From: Pseudomonadota bacterium
GTDB lineage: Bacteria; Pseudomonadota; Alphaproteobacteria; Rhodobacterales; Rhodobacteraceae
Assembly: GCA_020161655.1 (NCBI GenBank)
Contig: JAIUPC010000024.1
Span: 124,001-188,000, forward strand
DNA: 64,000 nucleotides
Reading direction: 5' to 3'
Of the stretch, positions 32,893-41,213 are shown piece by piece (within the stretch, counting starts at the first letter, position 1; each line of letters opens with the position of its first letter). Both the position numbers and the translations under genes were made by a program. Under the pieces are notes generated by a model. The model was not told the DNA's origin and ran no database searches. It saw only the letters and a list, made by a program, of their open reading frames with translations.

Positions 32893-34350
32893 ATGCCCAG
32901 GCTTTTGATTTTTGTTCTCGGTTTTATGGTTCTTTTCGCAAGCGAGTTGCGCGCGATAGGTGACGACTGGCTTTTCGATCCTTTTGATGCGGACAGATTG
33001 AGTTGGGGCGATCGTCGGTTCATCCAGATGGCACTTTCGATGAACGGAGATTACGTCGGGATGCTGGACGGGGATTGGGGAGGCTCCAGTCAAAGTGCGT
33101 TGGAAGTCTATGCCAATCGCGAGCTTTCGTCTGGATATGCCAGCTATATCGACGTTGGAGCGCTGGTGCTTGGAGTGATTGGTCGAGTATCGGATGAGGG
33201 GTGGGATTACAGCTATAATCGGACGCTGGATATCTCGATGCTCACTCCTGCCGGGAAAACCACACCTCCGAAGACATCTTCCAGCGGAAACTTCGTCGAT
33301 TTCAGCATGATCGGAGAGTCGCTGGGATATTCGCTTACCATCGGTGACACCTCCTTCACCGCGCGGTTGCACGAATACACGCTCGAGCAGATTTCGGGCC
33401 GAGGCGAGCCCTATACCGTGCGCAAGCCGCGCCTTGTCATCACTTCGGGTGAGACCGCCGCAGGCAAGGGCTTCTATACGCGATCCGACTGGCGCAAGAA
33501 CGGATGGGTGACAGTCATGCTGTCGGCCGACACACAAGATCGGGTCCTGGTGACCTTGGTGGCAGGCTCGATCCGGAACGGGCGCACACCGCCGTTGATG
33601 TTTGAGCCGGACGGAGAACTTGTGAGGATAGTTCGCGCAACCGTGTCCGCGCTGGAGGAATCCGAGCGGAAGGGCGACGTCCCGTTGCCGGCGGCGCCTG
33701 ACCCCAACGTTGCATCGCGCAAGGAACCCGCCACAGATGATGGTCCGCGAGGCAGCGGCACTGGGTTTGTTGTCGGTGAAAACGGCGAGGTTCTCAGCAA
33801 CGCGCATGTCGTGCGAGGCTGCGCGGCGATCACCGTCGATGGCCTGCCGGCGACTGTCCGCACGTCCAACGATGACTTCGATCTCGCGCTGATCGATACC
33901 GGCTCGCCGAGGCCTGACTTTGCCACATTTGCACCGGGGCTCGCTCCATTGAACTCGGATGTCACGGTGATCGGCTACCCCCTGTCGGGGCTGCTTGGCG
34001 GATTGAACGTGACGCGCGGTGCGGTGTCCAGCCTGACCGGAATTGGTGGCGATGCGACCAGAATGCAAATATCTGCGCCGGTTCAGCCGGGGAACTCCGG
34101 AGGGCCAGTAGTAAATGCGCGTGGAGCTGTGGTCGGGGTTGTCGTCTCGAAACTGGACGCACAGTACCTTGCGTCAAAAATCGGCGATATTCCCCAGAAC
34201 GTGAACTTTGCCATTCGCGGAGAGATCGCCAAGTTATTCCTGTCGATGCATGGTGTCGAACCATCGATAGCAGTGGAAGAGCAGGCACTGCCGCCGGAAG
34301 AACTGGCGGCTCGCATGAAGAAGGTGACGACGTTCATCGAATGCCACTAG
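32893..34350 (+). CDS. secreted trypsin-like serine protease with N-terminal peptidoglycan-binding-like segment
   Basis: This 485-aa exported protein has a signal peptide MPRLLIFVLGFMVLFASELRA, a short segment resembling a PG_binding_1 repeat (FIQMALSMNGDYVGMLDGDW, then SQSALEVYANREL), a central domain of unknown type, and a DegP-like protease domain. The catalytic triad is visible as His305 (LSNAHVVRG), Asp330 (NDDFDLALID) and Ser402 (PVQPGNSGGPVV). I choose ATG 32893, because AGGGA is upstream and the signal peptide begins there; the frame is open to 32827. Base composition is clearly less G+C-rich than the neighbours, which suggests horizontal acquisition. There is no PDZ domain. Confidence 0.85.
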   Translation: MPRLLIFVLGFMVLFASELRAIGDDWLFDPFDADRLSWGDRRFIQMALSMNGDYVGMLDGDWGGSSQSALEVYANRELSSGYASYIDVGALVLGVIGRVSDEGWDYSYNRTLDISMLTPAGKTTPPKTSSSGNFVDFSMIGESLGYSLTIGDTSFTARLHEYTLEQISGRGEPYTVRKPRLVITSGETAAGKGFYTRSDWRKNGWVTVMLSADTQDRVLVTLVAGSIRNGRTPPLMFEPDGELVRIVRATVSALEESERKGDVPLPAAPDPNVASRKEPATDDGPRGSGTGFVVGENGEVLSNAHVVRGCAAITVDGLPATVRTSNDDFDLALIDTGSPRPDFATFAPGLAPLNSDVTVIGYPLSGLLGGLNVTRGAVSSLTGIGGDATRMQISAPVQPGNSGGPVVNARGAVVGVVVSKLDAQYLASKIGDIPQNVNFAIRGEIAKLFLSMHGVEPSIAVEEQALPPEELAARMKKVTTFIECH

Positions 34351-34354
34351 GGCA

Positions 34355-35047
34355 TCACACCTCAATCACCCCCATCACCTCCGGCTCCACCACATTCACC
34401 CCCGGCAGGCCCGCCTTCAGGTCCTCCGCTGACTGGGCGAGGATCGGGAAGGTCTTGTAGTGGCAGGGGATCACGGTCTTGAAGTCGAAGTATTTCTTCG
34501 CGGCCCAGGCCGCCATCTTCATGTCCATCGTGTATTGGCCGCCGGCGCACAGGATGCCGATGTCGGGCCGGTAGTATTCGCCCATCCAAGCCATGTCGGC
34601 CATGATCGTGGTGTCGCCCGAGACGTAGATCATGTGGCCTTCGCCGCCGATCATGAACCCCGCCTCGGACCCGGCAACGCCGAGGGGAAAGCCCCGGTAG
34701 TCGAGCGATGCCGAATGGCAGGCGTTGACCAGCGACACTTTCGCGCCCGCAAGGTCGATGGTGCCGCCCTTGCCGAAGCCGATCGTCGTGGCGCCGTCGG
34801 CGGAGAAGATTTCCGAAAGCTCGTGGATGCAGGCGATGGGGATGCCCCGCTTCTTCGCGATGGCCAGCGCATTGGCGGCATGGTCGCCGTGGCCGTGGGT
34901 GACGAGGATATGCGTGGCGCCCGCCACCGCCTCATCCTCGCGCCCCTTCGGGAACATCGGGTTGCCCTCGAACCACGGGTCGATCAGCAGGACCGCGCCT
35001 TCGATCTCGATGCGGAAGCCGGAATGGCCGAGCCAGATGATCTTCAT
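34355..35047 (-). CDS. metallo-beta-lactamase-fold metal-dependent hydrolase (UPF0173-like)
   Basis: This 230-aa MBL-fold protein starts at MKIIWLGHSGFRIEIEGAVL. The metal-binding motif HxHxDH appears as THGHGDHAANAL. Further ligands are in GILCAGGQYTMDM and VIPCHYKTFPIL, and a conserved SGDTTIMADMAWMGEYY follows the second His region. This is the UPF0173 pattern, whose substrate is unknown. The ATG 35047 has GGGAGGA upstream; longer frames extend only into hydrophilic nonsense. It is convergent with the protease gene, with only 4 nt between their ends. Confidence 0.9.
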   Translation of the reverse strand: MKIIWLGHSGFRIEIEGAVLLIDPWFEGNPMFPKGREDEAVAGATHILVTHGHGDHAANALAIAKKRGIPIACIHELSEIFSADGATTIGFGKGGTIDLAGAKVSLVNACHSASLDYRGFPLGVAGSEAGFMIGGEGHMIYVSGDTTIMADMAWMGEYYRPDIGILCAGGQYTMDMKMAAWAAKKYFDFKTVIPCHYKTFPILAQSAEDLKAGLPGVNVVEPEVMGVIEV

Positions 35048-35120
35048 TGGGTCCTCCCTTTGCCTTGGCACAAGTCTGCGCGATCGGTATGTGATGGCAA
35101 GGACTAACCGGAGGGTTCCC

Positions 35121-35396
35121 GTGGCTGACCTATTCCTTGCGCAACTGACCGACCCGTTCCGCATCGTGCTGGCCATCGGGCTGGTGCTGACGATGCTCAG
35201 GACAAGGGCCGCGAGCGGGACCTGGATTCCCTTGGGCGCAGGCGTCGTTTTCATCGCCGTCCTGATCCCGATGACGATGGGCGCGCCCGAGGCCGACCGG
35301 ATGCAGGCGATCATCGCCGGGGTTTTCTCGACCAGCGTCATCGTCGCCGTCGTGCTTGGGCTGCGCGCCCTTGTCCTGAAGGCGATGGGGCGCTAA
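35121..35396 (+). CDS. small membrane protein (three TM segments), unknown function
   Basis: This 91-aa protein starts at GTG 35121 (GGAGGG 12 nt upstream) and reads MADLFLAQLTDPFRIV. It has hydrophobic segments around residues 13-26, 35-52 and 65-85 and an Arg-containing end. I do not recognise a family. It is divergent from the MBL hydrolase and lies 30 nt upstream of gatC on the same strand, so it may be co-transcribed with gatCA. Confidence 0.6.
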   Translation: MADLFLAQLTDPFRIVLAIGLVLTMLRTRAASGTWIPLGAGVVFIAVLIPMTMGAPEADRMQAIIAGVFSTSVIVAVVLGLRALVLKAMGR

Positions 35397-35426
35397 ACCG
35401 CCCCCGTTCCAAGGACGGAGTTTCCA

Positions 35427-35714
35427 ATGTCCATCAACTCTGAGACCGCCCGCAAGGTGGCCCATCTCGCGCGGATCGCCGTGAAGGAAGAAAACCTGCC
35501 GGCGCTGGCGGGGGAGCTTTCGGCGGTGCTCGCCTTCATGGAGCAGCTGAACGAGGTGAATGTCGACGGGATCGAGCCGATGACCTCGGTCACGCCGATG
35601 CGGCTGGCGCGCAGGAAGGACGTGGTGACGGACGGGAACATCCAGCGCGAGGTGCTCGCCAATGCGCCCGATGCGCGGGAAGGGTTCTTTGCGGTGCCGA
35701 AGGTGGTCGAATGA
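35427..35714 (+). CDS. gatC: Asp-tRNA(Asn)/Glu-tRNA(Gln) amidotransferase subunit C
   Basis: This 95-aa small subunit stabilises GatA and wraps GatAB. Typical sequence: [40 protein letters not shown] and the C-terminal [19 protein letters not shown]. Its last bases overlap the gatA ATG (ATGA, 35711-35714), giving the usual coupled gatC-gatA pair. GGACGGAG lies upstream of ATG 35427. Confidence 0.97.
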   Translation: MSINSETARKVAHLARIAVKEENLPALAGELSAVLAFMEQLNEVNVDGIEPMTSVTPMRLARRKDVVTDGNIQREVLANAPDAREGFFAVPKVVE

Positions 35715-37198
35715 CGAAGCTGAATGAACTGACCATCGCGGCGGCGCGGGATGCGCTGCGGAAGGGCGATGCGACCTCTGCCGAGCTGACCGAGGCCTGC
35801 CTGGCGGCCATCGGCGGGGCAGGGGCGCTGAACGCCTTTGTCCACCATACGCCCGAGATCGCGCGGGAACGGGCGGCGGCGGCGGACAAGAGGATCAAGG
35901 CCGGGGATGCGGCGGCGATGTGCGGCATTCCGGTCGGGATAAAGGACCTTTTCTGCACCAAGGGCGTGCCCTCGCAGGCGGCATCGAACATCCTGAAGAA
36001 CTTCAAGCCCGAATACGAATCCACCGTCAGCCAGAAACTGGCCGATGCGGGCGCGGTCATGCTCGGCAAGCTCAACATGGACGAGTTCGCCATGGGCTCG
36101 TCGAACGAGACCTCCTGCTACGGCAATGCCGTCAACCCCTGGCGGCGGAAAGGCTCCGACGCGGCGCTGACGCCGGGCGGATCGTCGGGCGGCTCGGCCT
36201 CGGCGGTGGCGGCGGACCTCTGCCTTGCGGCGACGGGGACCGACACCGGCGGCTCGATCCGCCAGCCTGCGGCCTTCACCGGCATCACCGGGATCAAGCC
36301 GACCTATGGGCGCTGCTCGCGCTGGGGCATCGTCGCCTTTGCCTCCTCGCTCGACCAGGCCGGGCCGATGACCAAGGATGTGCGCGACGCGGCGATCATG
36401 CTTCAAGCGATGTGCGGCCATGACCCGAAGGATTCGACCTCTGCCGACCTCGCCGTGCCGGATTTCGAGGCGGCGCTGACCGGCGACATCCGCGGCAAGA
36501 AGATCGGCATCCCGCGCGAATACCGCATGGACGGCATGCCGGATGAGATCGAGGCGCTCTGGAAACAGGGCACTGCGATGCTGAAGGATGCCGGCGCCGA
36601 GATCGTCGACATCAGCCTGCCGCATACGAAATACGCGCTGCCGGCCTATTACGTCGTGGCCCCGGCCGAGGCTTCGTCGAACCTCGCCCGCTATGACGGC
36701 GTGCGCTATGGCCACCGGGCGAAGCTCGGGCAGGGCGACGGCATCACCGAGATGTATGAAAAGACCCGGGCCGAGGGCTTCGGCCATGAGGTCCAGCGCC
36801 GGGTGATGATCGGGACCTATGTGCTGAGCGCCGGCTTCTACGACGCCTATTACAACCGCGCCCGCAAGGTCCGCGCCCTCATCAAGCGCGACTTCGAGAC
36901 GGTCTTCGCCGACGGCATCGACGCGATCCTGACGCCTGCCACGCCTTCCGCCGCTTTCGGTCTGGGCGAGATGGCCGAGGCCGATCCGATCGCCATGTAC
37001 CTCAACGACGTCTTCACGGTGACGGTGAATCTTGCCGGCCTGCCGGGGGTCGCGGTGCCGACCGGGCTTGACGCGCAGGGCCTTCCCCTTGGCCTCCAGC
37101 TTATCGGGCGGCCCTGGGAAGAGGGCGACCTGCTGAATCACGCCTATGTGCTTGAGCGTGCCGCCGGGTTTGTTTCCAAACCCGCGAAATGGTGGTAG
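35711..37198 (+). CDS. gatA: Asp-tRNA(Asn)/Glu-tRNA(Gln) amidotransferase subunit A
   Basis: GatA is the amidase-signature subunit that releases ammonia from glutamine for transfer on GatB. The 495-aa product has the Ser-cisSer-Lys triad: Lys78 ([14 protein letters not shown]), Ser158 ([13 protein letters not shown]) and Ser182 ([13 protein letters not shown]). The C-terminal [19 protein letters not shown] is conserved. It is coupled to gatC. With gatB at 18.3 kb, the window holds the entire GatCAB enzyme, implying an indirect route to Gln-tRNA(Gln) and/or Asn-tRNA(Asn). Confidence 0.97.
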   Translation: MTKLNELTIAAARDALRKGDATSAELTEACLAAIGGAGALNAFVHHTPEIARERAAAADKRIKAGDAAAMCGIPVGIKDLFCTKGVPSQAASNILKNFKPEYESTVSQKLADAGAVMLGKLNMDEFAMGSSNETSCYGNAVNPWRRKGSDAALTPGGSSGGSASAVAADLCLAATGTDTGGSIRQPAAFTGITGIKPTYGRCSRWGIVAFASSLDQAGPMTKDVRDAAIMLQAMCGHDPKDSTSADLAVPDFEAALTGDIRGKKIGIPREYRMDGMPDEIEALWKQGTAMLKDAGAEIVDISLPHTKYALPAYYVVAPAEASSNLARYDGVRYGHRAKLGQGDGITEMYEKTRAEGFGHEVQRRVMIGTYVLSAGFYDAYYNRARKVRALIKRDFETVFADGIDAILTPATPSAAFGLGEMAEADPIAMYLNDVFTVTVNLAGLPGVAVPTGLDAQGLPLGLQLIGRPWEEGDLLNHAYVLERAAGFVSKPAKWW

Positions 37199-37224
37199 TT
37201 CGCGCGGTCAAACGAAAAGGGCGA

Positions 37225-38034
37225 ATGAGAGCGATGCGTTATATCCTGCCGGTCATCAGTCTTGCAGCACTTGCGGCATGCCAGCCGCCGGTGCCGAATG
37301 ACGCTGCGGGCGGCGTCGGCTTTGGCGACTATGCGACCTACCAGCAGCAGCGCGAGGCGCAGCTGAACGCTGAGCGTAACAGCCAGATGCAGACGGTCCA
37401 GTCGCCCCTGGCCGAAAACGCCAATCCCTATGCCGCTGCCGGAGCCGGCGCGACCGGTGCGCCCTCGGCCAGCGAGTTGGCGCAGGCCGGGATCGGCGGC
37501 GGGCAGCTTGCGACGGCACCGATGACCGCGATGCCGCCAGCGGCTTCTGCCCCGATCGGCGAACTGCCGTCTGAAACCGCCGCAGCGCCATTGCCGGTCG
37601 CCCCGCTGCCGGATGCCACCGGCGCCGCACCCGAAAGCCATAGCGGCATCTCCGATGAGCAGGATTTCTCGGCCGTTGCCTCGCGTGAGACGATCGAATC
37701 CGACAAGGCGCGGATGGAACAGAACAAGGCGCAGTACCAGCAGGTGCAGCCGACCGAACTGCCCGAACGCACTGACGAGGCTGGCGCGGCGGTTGACCTT
37801 GTGCAATATGCGCTGAATGCACCGAACCGGAAGGGTGAGACGATCTATCCGCGTTCCCGTATTGCGCTGGCGAATTCGGAACGTGCCTGCGGTCGCTATG
37901 ACACGCCCGAGGCGGCACAGCAGGCCTTCATGCGGTCGGGCGGGCCGCAGCGGGATTCGAGGAACCTTGATCCCGATGGTGATGGTTTCGCCTGTTTCTG
38001 GGACCCGACGCCGTTCCAGAAAGCCAAGCAATAA
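37225..38034 (+). CDS. lipoprotein with Excalibur-like C-terminal motif
   Basis: This 269-aa protein has a lipobox in MRYILPVISLAALAACQPP. The middle is low-complexity Ala/Pro/Gln-rich sequence. The C-terminal domain YPRSRIALANSERACGRYDT ends with DPDGDGFACFWDP, which resembles the calcium-binding Excalibur end motif (DxDxDGxxC). I start at ATG 37225, because AAAAGGG is upstream; ATG 37234 is nearly as good. It is followed 2 nt later by an AmpD-like amidase, so a cell-wall related role is possible but inferred from context only. Confidence 0.78.
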   Translation: MRAMRYILPVISLAALAACQPPVPNDAAGGVGFGDYATYQQQREAQLNAERNSQMQTVQSPLAENANPYAAAGAGATGAPSASELAQAGIGGGQLATAPMTAMPPAASAPIGELPSETAAAPLPVAPLPDATGAAPESHSGISDEQDFSAVASRETIESDKARMEQNKAQYQQVQPTELPERTDEAGAAVDLVQYALNAPNRKGETIYPRSRIALANSERACGRYDTPEAAQQAFMRSGGPQRDSRNLDPDGDGFACFWDPTPFQKAKQ

Positions 38035-38036
38035 GG

Positions 38037-38705
38037 GTGACGGGGGCTTTCCCCTCGCCGAACTTCGGGCCGCGCCGGGAGGGCGCGGTGCCGGGGCTGA
38101 TCGTCCTTCACTACACCGCCATGCCGAGCTGCGCCGAGGCGCGGGACCGGCTTTGCGACCCCACTGCCGAGGTGTCCGCCCACTGGCTCATCGCCGAGGA
38201 TGGGACGGTCGAGCAACTGGTGGATGAGACCTTGCGCGCCTGGCATGCCGGGGCAGGGGGCTGGGGCGGGGTGACGGATGTCAACTCCCGCTCCATCGGC
38301 ATCGAACTGGCGAACGCCGGCGACGCACCCTTCCCCGAGCCGCAGATGGCGGCGCTGGAGCGGCTTCTCAACGGCATCATGACCCGCTGGGGGATTCCGC
38401 CCGAAGCTGTCATCGCCCATTCCGACATGGCGCCCGAAAGAAAGCGCGACCCCGGCCCGCGGTTCGACTGGCAGAGGCTGGCGCTTCAGGGCCTGTCGAT
38501 CTGGCCGGGCGCCGCCGAACCTGTTGATTTCGCAGGCTCTCTGCGCCGGATCGGCTATCCGGAGGCTGCCCCGGAAACCCTGCTCGCCGCCTTCCGCCTG
38601 CGGTTCCGGCCCGGTGCCGCCGGTCCCGAGGATGATACCGACCGGGCGCTCGCGGCAGACCTTGCCGCCCGCTTTCCCGTTGACGGGCGGGCCGGCACGG
38701 CCTAA
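38037..38705 (+). CDS. N-acetylmuramoyl-L-alanine amidase, AmpD/amidase_2 type
   Basis: This 222-aa zinc amidase cleaves the bond between MurNAc and the L-Ala stem. Zinc ligands are His25 (IVLHYTAM), His128 (VIAHSDMAPERK) and Asp138 (RDPGPRFDW), with Lys136-Arg137 upstream as in AmpD. VSAHWLIAEDGTVEQLVDE and WHAG complete the family pattern. There is no signal peptide, which argues for a cytosolic recycling enzyme. The start is a GTG at 38037, 3 nt after the lipoprotein stop. The RNase P RNA gene begins right behind it. Confidence 0.92.
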   Translation: MTGAFPSPNFGPRREGAVPGLIVLHYTAMPSCAEARDRLCDPTAEVSAHWLIAEDGTVEQLVDETLRAWHAGAGGWGGVTDVNSRSIGIELANAGDAPFPEPQMAALERLLNGIMTRWGIPPEAVIAHSDMAPERKRDPGPRFDWQRLALQGLSIWPGAAEPVDFAGSLRRIGYPEAAPETLLAAFRLRFRPGAAGPEDDTDRALAADLAARFPVDGRAGTA

Positions 38706-38713
38706 CTCCACCC

Positions 38714-39118
38714 TCGCGCGGATGGCTGGATGGCCGCGGCGGGCAACCGTCGAGGAAAGTCCGGACTCCATGAAGCAGCGGTGCCGGGTAACGCCCGGCC
38801 GGGGCAACCCGAGGGAAAGCGCCACAGAGAAGAGACTACCCCGGTCCGCCGGGGAAAAGGTGAAACGGTGGGGTAAGAGCCCACCGCGGTCCCGGCAACG
38901 GGAACGGCATGGCAAGCCCCACCGGGAGCAATGCCAAATAGGGGCCTCGCGCGGGCTGATCCCGGATCACGGTCCGGGATATCGCCGCAGGGACGCTTCA
39001 GCCCGAGAGGCCCGGGTTGGCAGCTTGATCCCGTCGGTAACGGCGGGGCGAGAGGAATGGTCATCCACGGGGGCCTCGGCCACCGGGACAGAATCCGGCT
39101 TACAGGCCGTCCGCGCAT
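38714..39118 (+). ncRNA. rnpB: RNase P RNA (bacterial class A)
   Basis: The catalytic RNA of RNase P, about 405 nt. The P4 5' strand and CR-I show as GAGGAAAGTCCGGACTCC (near 38752), and the matching CR-V end as ACAGAATCCGGCTTACAGGCC-type sequence near 39089-39107. P1 pairs GCGCGGATGG (38716-38725) with CCGTCCGCGC (39107-39116), with one G-U. Internal GAAACGGTGGGGTAAGAG and GCAATGCCAAATAGGG are also typical of alphaproteobacterial rnpB. A T-rich stretch follows. Confidence 0.96.
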
Positions 39119-39374
39119 TTTTGGCCATTCGGGGGGCAACCCCCTGATCCGCAAGGAAAACCGGCGTCGGATCGGCGTCGGTTTCGCGTCGGGCATCCGT
39201 CCCGACACGCGTCGGGCAAATGTGGGTTGCCGGGACTGCGTCTGCGGGAAATGCCGTCGCGGGCAGCCCAGCATCAACGGAACCTTGCCGAGGCGGAGCG
39301 CGGCCCTCAAACTTTCGCTGCGCTCGGAGATTCCCGCGCTATGATCGGCCCCGAGTCATCTCAGGAGGTTTAAG

Positions 39375-40073
39375 ATGAGTTTCGTCAGGACGCTTGCCAC
39401 GCTCGCCATTGGCTTTGCCGCCGCGAAGGGGTTCGACAAGTACAAGAAGGCCGGCGGCATGACGGGCGTGCAGGATGCGCTCAGGAAAGCCGGGGAGCCG
39501 GGCGGCATCACCGACCAGATCGGCGAGATGGCCGAGAAGATGGGCGTTCCCGGCGGCAAGGACGCCGTGCGCGACATGATGGGCAGGTACGGCAAGGCGG
39601 CCGCCGATGCCACCGAGGCCGGGCAGGCCGGGCTTGGCAACCTCATCACCGCGATGACCACGGCGGCGACGGCGGGCAGCAAGCAGATGACCGACATGAT
39701 GGGGGCCGTCGTGGGCGGCACGCCGGCCAATGCGGCGATGGAGGAGAATGCGCGGCTGATGATCCGTGCGATGATCCAGGCCGCCAAGGCGGATGGCGAG
39801 ATCGACGCTGACGAGCGCGCGAAGATCATGGATCACCTCAAGGACGCAAGCGACGAGGAGATTGCCTTCGTCGAGGCGGAGCTTTCGGCGCCGGTCGATG
39901 TCATGGCGCTTGCTGCTGCCGCCGGCGACGGCGCCAAGGCGCAGGTCTATGCCGCTGCGCGGATGGCGATCCGGGTCGATAACCCGCAGGAAAACGCCTA
40001 TCTGAACCAGCTTGCCACCGCCCTGAGCCTGGACGCGGAGACCCGTGCGCGGCTGGATTCCGGCATGGCCTGA
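39375..40073 (+). CDS. DUF533 / TerB-like protein
   Basis: This 232-aa protein has an N-terminal amphipathic or weak TM segment (MSFVRTLATLAIGFAAAKGF), a Gly-rich middle, and a TerB-like helical domain with the acidic motif MIQAAKADGEIDADERAKIMDHL, then NPQENAYLNQLATALSL. DUF533 proteins are tellurite-resistance-TerB relatives of unknown role, and the DGEIDxxER segment resembles a metal-binding helix pair. A perfect AGGAGG precedes the ATG. The 255-nt gap to rnpB has GCGTCGG-rich repeats but no gene that I can identify. Confidence 0.88.
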   Translation: MSFVRTLATLAIGFAAAKGFDKYKKAGGMTGVQDALRKAGEPGGITDQIGEMAEKMGVPGGKDAVRDMMGRYGKAAADATEAGQAGLGNLITAMTTAATAGSKQMTDMMGAVVGGTPANAAMEENARLMIRAMIQAAKADGEIDADERAKIMDHLKDASDEEIAFVEAELSAPVDVMALAAAAGDGAKAQVYAAARMAIRVDNPQENAYLNQLATALSLDAETRARLDSGMA

Positions 40074-40080
40074 TTGCTTC

Positions 40081-40119
40081 GGCGGCCTTCGGGGAAATTC
40101 CGGGAAGGCCGCCGGTTTT
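40081..40119 (+). terminator. rho-independent terminator of the DUF533 gene
   Basis: The hairpin GGCGGCCTTCGG/GGGAAGGCCGCC has loop GGAAATTCC and is followed by GGTTTTG. It lies 8 nt past the DUF533 stop and upstream of the rpmG promoter region. The T-run is short. Confidence 0.6.
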
Positions 40120-40123
40120 GCGG

Positions 40124-40151
40124 TTGACTCCGCTCGGCGGGCGGTTAAAAG
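40124..40151 (+). promoter_or_regulatory. candidate sigma-70-type promoter of rpmG
   Basis: TTGACT at 40124-40129 is followed after 16 nt by TAAAAG (40146-40151), an acceptable -35/-10 pair about 55 nt before the rpmG ATG. It is in the short space after the DUF533 terminator, where a separate promoter is expected. Unproven. Confidence 0.4.
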
Positions 40152-40205
40152 GCGGGCTTCAAGGATTTCGCGGGCGGCCAGCCGTCCGGCAAGTGGAGAA
40201 CGACT

Positions 40206-40373
40206 ATGGCGAAGCCGACGACGATCAAGATCCGTCTGAACTCGACGGCGGGCACCGGGCACTTCTACGTGACCAAGAAGAATGCCCGCACCATGACCGA
40301 GAAGATGGTTGTGCGGAAGTACGACCCGGTCAAGCGTGAGCATGTCGAATACAAGGAAGGCAAGATCAAGTAA
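40206..40373 (+). CDS. rpmG: 50S ribosomal protein L33
   Basis: This 55-aa ribosomal protein begins [20 protein letters not shown] and continues [29 protein letters not shown] and KEGKIK. It is the zinc-free (Cys-minus) form of L33, lacking the CxxC pairs. It is too short for a 60-aa ORF cutoff. A strong terminator follows at 40397. There is no adjacent ribosomal protein gene. Confidence 0.97.
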   Translation: MAKPTTIKIRLNSTAGTGHFYVTKKNARTMTEKMVVRKYDPVKREHVEYKEGKIK

Positions 40374-40396
40374 GATCTGCCGATCCTGAGGGATGG

Positions 40397-40428
40397 AAGG
40401 GCCGCGCTTTGCGCGGCCTTTTGCTTTT
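40397..40428 (+). terminator. rho-independent terminator of rpmG
   Basis: The stem AAGGGCCGCGC/GCGCGGCCTT has loop TTT and is followed by a T-rich tail TTTTGCTTTT, 24 nt downstream of the rpmG stop. Confidence 0.9.
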
Positions 40429-40474
40429 GGGGTGGGGCGGGGCGGCGGACGCCTTCACTCAACGGCGGAACCCG

Positions 40475-40658
40475 CAGAATTTCGGCGATATGACGAAATT
40501 CTGATGTGCCCGCCCCCCGGCGGCGGGCACATTCGTGCCCCCCTGGGCGGACCCATCAGAATTTGGCACCGTCCGGCGCTGCGGAAAACCCCTTGCCCTT
40601 CGGCTTGCGCCTACGGGCAACGGCGCGGGTGGCTTGCCACTGGCAAGCCACCCGCGCC
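40475..40658. repeat. array of three perfect inverted repeats in an intergenic region
   Basis: This otherwise gene-free stretch has three perfect hairpins. The first is CAGAATTTCG-N9-CGAAATTCTG (40475-40503). The second is TGTGCCCGCC-N7-GGCGGGCACA (40505-40531). The third is an 18-bp stem GGCGCGGGTGGCTTGCCA with a 1-nt spacer and its exact complement (40622-40658). CAGAATTT recurs near 40556. It lies between the rpmG terminator and the 3' end of the SRPBCC gene. No T-run follows any stem, so these are not simple terminators. Confidence 0.8.
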
Positions 40659-40674
40659 GAAGGAGGGCCCCGTC

Positions 40675-41088
40675 TCACCGCGCCCGCTTCGCCTCCACAT
40701 GGCGCGCGAAGCTGTCAAGGATGGCCTGCCAGCCTTGGCGCTGCATCTCTTCGGGATATTCGTTTTCCGCGTCGAAGGTCTCGCGGACATGGACGCCGGT
40801 GCCTGTTTCCTTGAACTCGACACTTAGGTCGCGGTCGCCGAAGCGGGCCTCGATCAGCCGCATCGGTTCGACCCGCGTATAGGTGCCGGCGAAGTCGAAA
40901 CCCATGCTGCCGTCCTTCGCCTCCATCCGCGAGGTGAAGGCGCCGCCCTCGCGCAAGTCGACGCTTGCCGCGGTAGTGTGCCAGTCGTCCGAGGCGGCGT
41001 TCCAGGCCATGATATCCTCGGGCGTCGTCCAGCAGCGCCAGACATGGGCGAGCGGCGCCTCGACGCGGGTTTCCACGGTGATCTTCAT
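40675..41088 (-). CDS. SRPBCC / AHSA1 (activator of Hsp90 ATPase-like) domain protein
   Basis: This 137-aa START-like fold protein begins MKITVETRVEAPLAHVWRCW and has WNAASDDWHTTAASVDLREGG, FDFAGTYTRVEP and the C-terminal GWQAILDSFARHVEAK helix, all typical of the AHSA1-like SRPBCC group. These bind hydrophobic ligands or act as stress proteins; the ligand is unknown. It is monocistronic, with the hairpin array downstream of its stop. Confidence 0.9.
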   Translation of the reverse strand: MKITVETRVEAPLAHVWRCWTTPEDIMAWNAASDDWHTTAASVDLREGGAFTSRMEAKDGSMGFDFAGTYTRVEPMRLIEARFGDRDLSVEFKETGTGVHVRETFDAENEYPEEMQRQGWQAILDSFARHVEAKRAR

Positions 41089-41163
41089 GATGCGGCCTCC
41101 TCTGTCCTGAGGAAGTTTTGACCGGGCAGGGGGCAGAGGTCAAATCCGGAGCGGCGCGCAAGG

Positions 41164-41195
41164 AAAAAGGGCCGGGGAAATCCCCGGCCCTTCGT
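41164..41195 (-). terminator. rho-independent terminator of the Bax-inhibitor-1 gene
   Basis: Read on the minus strand, AAGGGCCGGGGA/TCCCCGGCCCTT forms a 12-bp stem directly followed by TTTTTCC, 19 nt past the stop at 41214. Confidence 0.9.
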
Positions 41196-41213
41196 CGTTT
41201 AAGCCAGCCCTGC

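Noticed and set aside
35393-37141. 582-aa minus-strand frame
   Set aside because: It is antisense to gatC and gatA with His/Arg/Gly-rich text and no domain.
39119-39374. minus-strand frame over rnpB and the following gap
   Set aside because: It runs through the structured RNase P RNA. The GCGTCGG-rich part of the gap shows no ribosome-binding site or recognisable product.
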